Assembly: GCA_002005505.1 (NCBI GenBank) | Contig: KV908348.1 | Coordinates: forward strand, 612,564-622,563 | Source of the DNA: Botryococcus braunii | Taxonomy: Eukaryota; Chlorophyta; Trebouxiophyceae | Direction of reading: 5' to 3' | Length of the DNA stretch: 10,000 bases | Shown here: positions 1 through 10,000 of the stretch, in pieces | How the letters are laid out: every line of letters starts with the position of its first letter | How positions within the stretch are numbered: the first letter of the stretch is position 1 | Notes under the pieces: generated by a model | Database searches by the model: none | Seen by the model: the letters and a program-made list of their open reading frames with translations, nothing else | What the model was told of the DNA's origin: nothing | Position numbers and translations under genes: made by a program

Positions 1-28
1 GCCCGCTGGAGTCGGCCTTCACAAGAAG
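1..28 (+). CDS. PSBS: psbS exon a (partial at left edge)
   Basis: Reading from position 3 gives PLESAFTR plus two bases (AG) of the next codon, followed by the donor GTGAGA at 29. The AFTR segment corresponds to the GFTK/GFTR segment that precedes NELFVGR in PsbS repeats. The two leftover bases join G231 to give AGG (Arg). The upstream part of this exon is outside the window. Confidence 0.8.
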
Positions 29-3000
29 GTGAGATTTTCATTTCGTGCGTCTACAATGCGTTACCGTGTTAGCACACGGTGGTCAACAATTGTTTCTTTC
101 TTTCTTTACAGTGTCGGGCAAACAATGGTTGCATGCCTCGCTATCACTTTCATCGATCGGATTTTTGAATCCATCTATCATTTGTCATAGAGCAGCGCTG
201 TGTCTAAGCATGCCTCATTGCGAAATGCAGGAGGGAGATCTTCGTTGGGCGTCTGGCCATGACCGGCTTCTTCTCTTGCGTCCTTGGAGAGGTGCGCATT
301 CCGTGACATCGGTATATTGATTTTATTCTCAAGTTCTTTAACAATCGCAGCATCATTGCGATGTGCCCAGTGTATTGTGCGTCCATCAACCAGCACATCT
401 ACCAGTCTAAGCCCTGGGTGAAATATGTGTATCTGAGACATGCACTTAGATACCTTAGTTTCCGACATATGTTTAGGGTTGTTCTGCATCTGTACTGGTC
501 GAGATATTGCTGGGTGTTTCGTTGCATACATCTGTGCTAGTCTGGGTATTGTGCCTTCGCAAGTTACACTGCACAATTCATTACTCAAATAAAAAATTAT
601 TTTGTGTGCGGTCCTGAACCTGCAGTTGTTGAAATTCGATGCGATTAACAATAGTTCGTTGCCCCTGCAGTTGTTGACAGGCAAGGGAGCTCTGGGCCAA
701 CTGTCCCTGGAGACAAATCTGCCCCAGCCAGTCGTCAATGCCATTGTGGCTGGCATTGTCATCTTCAATCTGGTCACGGCCCTTAACCCCGCAGGCACCA
801 CCTTCTCTGAGGAGAACCAGCAAGATGTGCGCAAGCGCCCTCCTGGAGGCATCCAGAAGCCCTCCAAGATTGATGCCACCAAGCCTCAGGTCCTTCCTCA
901 TACCGTCATGGCCTTCACAGGCTTTTGGCCTGCTGCAGTTATAGTCTCTTGCTCTTCTCACGCCCTTGGCTGTAACAGGAAGCTTAGGCTTCCTCACACC
1001 TACCATAGTCTCGTTACCTAACATAGGCTCTTGGCCGTCACATACTCCAAGACCGTAATATATGGCTCATGTTTTTTCGTTTACACACGGTTTCCTGCTT
1101 AGTAGGGAGGGCAGTGAGTACAAGCAAATGGCTCTACTCTCCACTAGTCCATCTTTTGCCAGAACAGTGCCGTCCCCCTTGTTTTTACGAGTTGGTATCT
1201 GCAGAATCGCCTGCAGCAGTCAACTGGGGAGGGGGGGTGCTTCCTTCCATGGAGCATCTTGCTCTCCATATGAATGTAGTTCGAAGATTTGCGTTCAACA
1301 AGATATTGGCAAGGCATATCCAGGCAGTTATGTAGGATGTGTGTCCTATGGCCATTGGGGCTACTCTGCAAGGGGAAAGTAAATGAAGCGTTCTCTCGTG
1401 TCTTGAGAAACTGTTGACACAGCTGTATGTGCCTGGAAACTCTGTTTCTTCCCAAGTCTTGTATCACGCACTACTGCCCTGCCTTCTCAACTGACACCAG
1501 AATATATGCGTTTGTAATCTTGGGTCTGTGAACCCCTCGTTTCCCTCATTTAGAGCTGCTGCACTTGCTGTCGTCAGTGCTACAGTTGTGCCACGTTCTT
1601 CTTCGTTGTGGTGCTGTTCCACAGCTGGTACAGATGGGCAGTCCTGTAAACAGTGTTATCTTCTTGGAACTTTGTCCAGGAGGCGAGTCCTTCTGGAGGT
1701 AGAATCTTCTTCGTTGTGGTGCTGTTCCACAGCTGGTACAGATGGGCAGTCCTGAATATAGTGTTATCTTCTTGCAACTTTGTTGCGGGACAGAAGTGTA
1801 AATAATGAACTTGTACGGGAGTGGTTCATGTGGAACACTCGTTGTTTACGTGTCTTTTGTGATGCAGAGATTCTTGAGCATCTTTTACGATGCAGAGGTT
1901 CTTGAGCAGAGGTGCTTGGGGGGATCCTTGGCTTGCGTTTTCAAGGGCAGAGATTCTGGGGGGATTGCTGACTTGTTGGTGGAATTGTGTGTGCAGAGGT
2001 TCTTGGGGATCTCTGACGGCTTCGGCTTCACCCGCCGCAATGAGCTTTTCGTCGGTCGCACAGCCATGCTCGGCTTTGCTGCTGAGTTGATTGGTGAGTC
2101 GCAGTACAGGTCTTTGGATGCTGACCCGTATGCATGCCCAAATGAGCTGGGCGAGGCATTGATGCCAAATGCTGTGTAATTGCTTTTCTGAACATGGCGC
2201 AGTGATATATGCAAATCTCCTAAACCTTATGTTACTGGAGATCACTACCTTCTAGGAGTTGGACAGATGAAGATTGTCCTCCGCTTCCTCCTCCTCCTCC
2301 TCCTCTTGGAAGTTTTTTTTGGATATGTATGGATGACTTAAATCTCCTCTTACATCTTACCCAGTCTGACATGCATATCAGTTAACAATTCATCTTACGT
2401 CATGGTTCGGTCGTGCATTTACTATCAATTATAAGGTGTTATGTGACAACTGGTTACCGCCCCAGCAGTGCTCAAGCACAGCAAATCATTGTTTTTAAAC
2501 GTTGAATTTTTGGAGCCATGCCTTAACTGGCTGGAATGTGTTGGGGTTGGCCATCACAAATGGCCATTCGCTTGCGCTCTTTGCACCAACACAAGCTGCG
2601 CGTAAGGAAGGCTTGTGAATGCATGGGAAATGGCTTCTGGTTGAGCATCAAGAATGGCAATGTGCCTTAAAAAGGTATAGCAATGTGCTTACTGACTGCA
2701 ATGGGCTGTGAGGGCAGGTGAAGTGCTCACCAAGGGCAAGGGGCCGTTGGGGCAGTTGGGCGTTCCCTTCAATTTGCCCTTGAACCCCGGCCTTGCTGGC
2801 TTCGGTCTGGCTGTCTGGATTGGGTTCTTCGCTGTTGCTGCTATTGGGTACGTCCGTATTGCCTGGTATACTTGTTTGTTCTCTGACCAGACTGTGCTGT
2901 GCTGTGCTGCCTTACTGAGGGTGCGTGCGTGCGTGTGGGTGGGTGGTTGGTGTTGCGTGCGCATGTGCGTGTGGTTGTGTGCATGCTGCCAATCCCCTTG

Positions 3001-3616
3001 GTGTGTACCTGCACTTTCCCTTGTGTCCTACTCACATCGGTCTGGTCCATACTTTGCACCCTTTCCATCCGTGGTGTGCAATTTGTTTTGTACAGTTTGA
3101 TGGCTGCTGCGTGTACTTGAACAATCCCCCTCTTGTGTACCCAGGAACTCAACAGCTTGCCAGCTTCTTGCTCACAGCTGCTTCTGTGCAAACATCACTA
3201 TATTTATTTACTGGACTTGTACCAGTTTTTGCCAGATTAGTTAGACCTTGCCAAGTTATTTGCGAGGTTATCGATTTTTGACCTTCAAGACTTGTTTTTA
3301 ACTCTCCTGACGGAGTTGTGTAAGCCAACGCAATCCGGCTTATCATTCTGTTCCTCACGTTTGAATTTGCTGCCACATGCTCCTTTCTGCTGCCATCACT
3401 GCTTCTGCCGTTGCTAGGGTGGATTGTTTGGCACGAACGTTGGGATTTTGCGGGCAGTGTGCTGGATTGTGCTACGAACTGGTCCATGGCGTTTGGCGCT
3501 TAGAAGCTACATCTTATGCGAAAAGTGTTAGCAATTTCCTAACTCCGGTGTGTTGGCTGTACAGATATGGACCGCAGTACTGGGGACAGCGCGAGGGTGA
3601 CGAGGAGATCTATTGA
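1..3616 (+). CDS. PSBS: PsbS, photosystem II 22 kDa photoprotection protein (5' end outside window)
   Basis: PsbS is a thylakoid membrane protein of the LHC superfamily with four helices arranged as two repeats. In plants it senses low lumen pH and switches on energy-dependent quenching. Six exons (1-28, 231-291, 671-889, 1997-2093, 2718-2847, 3565-3616) join through five GT-AG introns. Counting from position 3 they total 585 nt, exactly 194 codons plus TGA. Repeat 1 reads FTRRREIFVGRLAM, then LLTGKGALGQLSLETNLP, then a hydrophobic helix ending in ALNP. Repeat 2 reads FGFTRRNELFVGRTAMLGF, then LTKGKGPLGQL, then a second hydrophobic helix. The tail is YGPQYWGQREGDEEIY. The NELFVGR plus GKGxLxQL pairing, present twice, is diagnostic of PsbS rather than ordinary LHC proteins. 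The start codon and transit peptide are off the left edge. Repeat 2 lacks the lumenal Glu found in plant PsbS. The identity is firm; exact splice sites are inferred from homology and phase. Confidence 0.93.
231..291 (+). CDS. PSBS: psbS exon b, first transmembrane helix
   Basis: The acceptor is ATGCAG|GAGG and the donor is GAGAG|GTGCGC. The exon encodes REIFVGRLAMTGFFSCVLGE, the first LHC-like helix. It carries the conserved Glu and Arg (REIFVGR) that pair between helices in this family. It starts in phase 2 and ends in phase 0 after the GE motif. It is too short to stand out as an open frame and was found by matching the expected helix and phase. Confidence 0.88.
671..889 (+). CDS. PSBS: psbS exon c, lumenal loop, helix 2 and stromal linker
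   Basis: The acceptor is CCTGCAG|TTG and the donor is CAG|GTCCTT; both ends are phase 0. The exon encodes LLTGKGALGQLSLETNLP, then the hydrophobic helix VVNAIVAGIVIFNLVTALNP, then a charged linker with EENQQDVRKRPPGG. The Glu of SLET matches the position of Arabidopsis Glu122 (full-length numbering), one of the two lumen-pH-sensing residues. The donor is weak, so the last few linker residues are the least certain part. Confidence 0.9.
890..1996 (+). other. psbS intron 3, with a direct duplication and repeated acceptor-like motifs
   Basis: This 1.1-kb intron has no conserved coding signal. It carries a 79-bp direct duplication (1597-1675 and 1705-1783). Near its 3' end it has a cluster of sequences resembling the true acceptor (GCAG followed by AGRTTCTTG) at 1864, 1892, 1906 and 1947. 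Confidence 0.7.
1597..1783 (+). repeat. Two direct copies of a ~79-bp sequence, period 108 bp
   Basis: Copy 1 (1597-1675) and copy 2 (1705-1783) both start TCTTCTTCGTTGTGGTGCTG. They are identical for the first 50 bases and differ at only a few sites in the rest. A 29-bp unrelated spacer separates them. High identity inside an intron implies a recent local duplication. No terminal inverted repeats are visible. Confidence 0.9.
1864..2009 (+). repeat. Five degenerate copies of a GCAGAGRTTCTTG motif ending at the exon d acceptor
   Basis: Copies start at 1864, 1892, 1906, 1947 and 1993; the last is the real acceptor plus the exon start. The first two spacings (28 and 14 bp) are multiples of 14. 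Exon starts implied by the copies at 1864 and 1906 stay in frame with exon d with no stop between. Confidence 0.7.
1997..2093 (+). CDS. PSBS: psbS exon d, third transmembrane helix
   Basis: The exon encodes RFLGISDGFGFTRRNELF followed by VGRTAMLGFAAELIG, the first helix of repeat 2. The donor is ATTG|GTGAGT, in phase 1. The acceptor TGTGCAG|AGG is phase 0, which fits exon c. Similar GCAG|AG sequences lie just upstream at 1864, 1892, 1906 and 1947. An acceptor giving an exon start at 1868 or 1910 would also keep the frame, so the 5' boundary is less certain than the rest. Confidence 0.88.
2094..2717 (+). other. psbS intron 4
   Basis: This is a GT-AG intron between exons d and e. It contains a short (CCT)n tract at about 2286-2305 and a 7-bp inverted repeat (TGGCCAT/ATGGCCA) near 2549-2567. 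Nothing else recognisable is present. Confidence 0.75.
2718..2847 (+). CDS. PSBS: psbS exon e, second lumenal loop and helix 4
   Basis: The acceptor is GGGCAG|GTG; its first two bases finish a Gly codon with exon d. The donor is TTGG|GTACGT, in phase 2. The exon encodes EVLTKGKGPLGQLGVPFNLP and then a Gly/Ala/Phe-rich helix ending in FFAVAAIG. Where plant PsbS has an ET pair in the loop (Glu226 in Arabidopsis), this protein has PF. No acidic residue follows the opening Glu until the C-terminal tail in exon f. Confidence 0.9.
2848..3564 (+). other. psbS intron 5
   Basis: This is a GT-AG intron between exons e and f. It has a degenerate GT-rich stretch at about 2919-2985 made of GTGC, GGTG and GTGT blocks. 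No coding signal was recognised. Confidence 0.75.
3565..3616 (+). CDS. PSBS: psbS last exon and stop codon
   Basis: The acceptor is GTACAG|ATATGG. Its first base completes the Gly codon left open by exon e, giving AIG then YGPQYWGQREGDEEIY and TGA at 3614-3616. The acidic, aromatic tail would lie on the stromal side. No domain marks this exon; it rests on phase, position and an acidic C-terminus typical of PsbS. Confidence 0.82.
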
Positions 3617-4460
3617 GGGAGTGCCAGCATTTTTTTGAATATTCAGGGATTTTTGTGGAAGTAAGTTGTCCATTTCCTGAACAACACTTTCCAATTTCAA
3701 AAGGGAGTGTGCAGCATGGGATGCCTGAGTTGTTCACCAGTGGGGCACCTCAGCTTGCCAGTCAAATGTACGATGCTTGAATGACATGCTGTTGATTCTT
3801 GCAAATCTGAAGCAAGTACCTGTGCGAACGGCAGGGAGTTGTATGGCAGCGGCTGTCTTACGAAAAGCCAACGGCTACCCAGATGGTTGTGAAGAAAATT
3901 ACACGAATTACTTGATGATGTTCAGTCTGGGTGGGTTGGTCATTGCTATTTCTGCGGCCAGTTGCATGCCAGGCATGCTGTATGTCTGGTGTCAGTTGCA
4001 GTAGGTAGATCAGTAATGTTTTTGGGCTGGGAAGAGTGGGTTGTAGCTCCGAGGAGAAAGGGTGCTATTTAGATATTCATCCAATTTTATGCATGAGGGA
4101 TTTGGCCATTTACGCATTAGGATTGGTCATAAGTAATATCCATTGGGATTTGCTCGCTGATAGTGATGGTGGGATTGTGGGTGAATGTGAATGATGTTAG
4201 CAGAACATTAAAGTTTCTTCTGCTGGTCGTTCAAGTAAGTGTGCAGTGGTTTTTAAGGAGGCTTTTTTGTGCAGTATGGTGGTTAGAGAGTTAGATTCGA
4301 GGAACATTTTGTTTTGAAACCATTGAGCAACGAACTCAAGAAACTCAACCTTTTGGAACCTGGTGGATGGTTGGAAAAGTTTGCTTGGAGCAAGTGATTT
4401 GTTTGATCGTCTGTGTAACGGCATATACATACATTGTTGCTTATGTAATTTATGTTTTAT
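3617..4460 (+). other. Probable psbS 3' untranslated region
   Basis: There is no supportable gene after the psbS stop. The first TGTAA pentamer downstream, the usual chlorophyte polyadenylation signal, is at 4414-4418, with a second at 4444-4448 in an AT-rich stretch. That would give a 3' UTR of about 800 nt. A pentamer is expected by chance about once per kb, so the end point is only suggestive. A 15-bp palindrome GCATGCC-A-GGCATGC lies at 3964-3978. Confidence 0.35.
4414..4448 (+). terminator. Candidate TGTAA polyadenylation signals
   Basis: TGTAA occurs at 4414-4418 and 4444-4448, the first two after the psbS stop codon. TGTAA is the established signal in chlorophyte algae. The call is valid only if the organism is a chlorophyte. 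Confidence 0.3.
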
Positions 4461-4792
4461 ACCTTTATATTGTTGTGATATTTTCTGTATAACGTTTCAC
4501 GTGTATTTTAGAAGTGGTTTGTGCGTGTGATGGGGGGAGATGTTGCATGTGTGTGGGTCTGGAAGCTGGGGTGAATTATGGCCGCTTTTATGTATTCTGG
4601 TACTTGAGTGTTGCATACTAGTACTTCGTTCCATCTGGCCCTGGGTTTTCTTCATTTCCATCTCATCCTTCATCTGCTATATATACCTGTGCACACCTGT
4701 ATAACTTCCATCCCCCTGTAGAGGGAGGTATACACGCGCACACACCCGCGTACAGTCAGCCACTCATTTATACTTGTGCTTGCGGTTTACTT

Positions 4793-4809
4793 CCCCCCCC
4801 CCCCCACCT

Positions 4810-4881
<72 letters not shown>

Positions 4882-4910
4882 CCACACACCCACACCCACA
4901 CACCCACACA
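4793..4910. repeat. C13 run followed by a (CA)n microsatellite
   Basis: Thirteen C at 4793-4805 are followed by pure CA from 4813 to 4880 (34 units). A degenerate CCACAC/CCCACA flank continues to 4910. The tract is intergenic. Confidence 0.97.
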
Positions 4911-5472
4911 TGCTGCCACGGATGCATAAGTGTTCATACAGCCTTTCCAGAGCAAATATCACTGAAGGAATGCCTCATCTACTATTATCATGCACAAAAT
5001 ACGGTTCAACGCGGTATTTTAAATACAGTGCAGAATATCCGTACCTCACAATGTTACACAGGATAGCCACTGTGTACCGCACTTCCAATGAGGGGTTGAA
5101 CTAAAGCTGTGTTCATTCAGATCCTACGGATGGCAACCTCAAATTGCTTGAAAACAGGGCTGAAATGTGGACATGTAGTGGAAGGCAACACTGTATTTTA
5201 CTATTATCAACATGATATAGCAAGGTTAGATGGGACCATCAAAATGATTGCACCAAAGTGTAATGTGGATGTTGTACCTGCGAATCGGGATAATGGTTGA
5301 CAGAACCCCACGTGCGCACATCAAGTCCGCCACGTTATAAACGGATGATCGAGCTAGCCATTGCAATGCCGTTCATAGATCATAACCAGAACAATTCATA
5401 GCTGGTAGTCGCACAGGAACACTTGATTTTCTATGTTGCTAAGCAATTTCATGAGGATTCCATCTGTTCAGG

Positions 5473-5507
5473 CATTGCTCTTTTAATTGCATCACAAAAG
5501 AGCAATG
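5473..5507. repeat. Perfect 12-bp inverted repeat with 11-nt loop
   Basis: CATTGCTCTTTT at 5473-5484 is the exact reverse complement of AAAAGAGCAATG at 5496-5507. The loop is AATTGCATCAC. It lies 230 bp upstream of the ValRS start codon. It could be a hairpin in DNA or RNA, or a regulatory palindrome; no role can be assigned. Confidence 0.85.
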
Positions 5508-5737
5508 GTAGTTTGTGAAGGATGTAGACTTTTAGTATGGCCTCATTTGACGCCGTCCCCGTAAAACTTTGCACGGTATTGCAAATAGAAGTCTCAAACA
5601 TTGAGTATTGCGAGCTAACGTTTGCATCGTTTGATAAGGAGCGTTTTATCGGGTCTCGGCTCCTGAACTTTCGTCCACCGGTTGCAATAATGGCATCGCA
5701 GCGACGTTTATTCTAGGCTCGCATCTGTTAGAGAAGA

Positions 5738-9510
<3,773 letters not shown>

Positions 9511-9949
9511 GTGGTTCGAGTCCCACTGAGGCCTTGCTATTCTTCTAGTTCTTTTGAAGCTTCCCAAACTCTGTGCTTTATGCTTCAACAGTATTGTACA
9601 TCAGAAAATGTCTAGTCCTGTACATGGACCATGTCACTGAAGTGGACCTGGTCTATATGCAGCTCTTGACGTAAGGAATAGGGCGACGTTTTCATCTTGT
9701 TTACGCACATGAGGTCCTGCTGGCTGATCAATTGCCGCATGACAGAAAATGTTGGTTACAAAGAAGTAATACACACAGCGCTCTTTTAAAACTTAAGGGT
9801 GTGGGGGTGTTGGGTTTGTGAAGGATAGTGAGGTGGCCGGAATGTGGCATGCCAGCAACACCCCCCCCCTCGCCACCCACCCCCTTCTGGGTGTGTGCTT
9901 GCGCACGCGAGCGAGCGAGCGAGCGCGCGCGCGCGCGAGAGCGAGAGCG

Positions 9950-10000
<51 letters not shown>
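9511..10000 (+). other. ValRS intron 5 (partial)
   Basis: No ValRS coding sequence is recognisable after exon 5. The stretch ends in C-rich DNA (about 9860-9892) and then the GCGA/GC/GA repeat block that runs off the window. Confidence 0.7.
9905..10000. repeat. (GCGA)n, (GC)n and (GA)n compound microsatellite, cut by the window edge
   Basis: GCGA units at about 9907-9922 are followed by alternating GC to about 9938, then GAGAGC units. Pure GA runs from 9954 to the last base. The true length is unknown because the tract continues past the window. Confidence 0.96.

Larger units (their letters stand above)
4461..5737. other. Intergenic region upstream of the ValRS gene
   Basis: About 1.3 kb without a recognisable gene. 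It contains a 13-base C run (4793-4805), a (CA)n tract with degenerate flank (4813-4910), a 12-bp inverted repeat (5473-5507) and a G-box-like CACGTG at 5309-5314. Short open frames near 4910-5300 show no family resemblance. The ValRS promoter presumably lies in the right part, but no TATA box is convincing within 300 bp of the ATG. Confidence 0.5.

Noticed and set aside
118..180. Segment reading SVGQTMVACLAITFID, vaguely like the PsbS first helix
   Set aside because: The true helix exon at 231-291 matches far better and fits splice phase on both sides.
178..882. 234-codon minus-strand open frame
   Set aside because: It runs antisense to psbS exons b and c and the intron between them. The peptide shows no family resemblance, and the sense-strand exons are well supported.
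3777..4004. 75-codon open frame with a hydrophobic stretch
   Set aside because: There is no recognisable domain and no splice or codon support, and it lies in the likely psbS 3' UTR.
4910..5300. Two consecutive short + strand frames (64 and 63 codons)
   Set aside because: No motif or homology was recognised. The base composition is like the surrounding intergenic DNA.
5309..5314. G-box CACGTG upstream of the ValRS gene
   Set aside because: A six-base palindrome is common; others occur near 4498 and 6169. It lies over 400 bp from the start codon, so I do not claim function.

Overview
The window looks like nuclear DNA of a photosynthetic eukaryote, most likely a green alga (Viridiplantae). 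It holds two intron-rich protein-coding genes, both on the + strand, and many simple-sequence tracts. The species cannot be named from sequence alone. Joining short conserved exons across GT-AG introns with matching codon phase gives two clear proteins. One is PsbS, the photosystem II photoprotection protein. The other is a bacterial-type, probably organelle-targeted, valyl-tRNA synthetase (ValRS).

Layout. Positions 1-3616 are the 3' part of psbS. Six exons (1-28, 231-291, 671-889, 1997-2093, 2718-2847, 3565-3616) give 194 codons plus a stop, and all five splice junctions keep frame. The start codon and transit peptide lie left of the window. Positions 3617-5737 hold no gene I can support. 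This stretch contains a probable long psbS 3' UTR, a (CA)n microsatellite at 4813-4880, a perfect 12-bp inverted repeat at 5473-5507 and presumably the ValRS promoter. Positions 5738 to about 9510 are the 5' part of the ValRS gene. Exons at 5738-5993, 6401-6479, 6698-6759, 7278-7426 and 9327 to about 9510 encode a transit-peptide-like leader, the N-terminal segment, the class I HIGH-motif region and the start of the domain after it. The rest of the gene lies to the right.

Repeats. The ValRS introns are dominated by low-complexity DNA. They hold a (CCT)n tract, a CA/CG tract of about 290 bp with strong Z-DNA character, (CT)n, (TG)n and (CA)n tracts, decayed 51-bp repeats, and a 19-bp minisatellite of 21 tandem copies. 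The window ends inside a (GA)n tract. Complementary tracts flank two ValRS exons: CA/TG around the HIGH exon, and CT/GA around the following exon. Pre-mRNA pairing could therefore loop out either exon.

The two genes do not form a pathway together. PsbS acts in the thylakoid membrane in energy-dependent quenching. ValRS charges tRNA-Val, here probably in the chloroplast, the mitochondrion or both. The most notable protein observation is that the second PsbS half lacks the lumenal glutamate that senses pH in land-plant PsbS, while the first half keeps it. I found no CRISPR array, tRNA, rRNA, viral gene or recognisable transposase.
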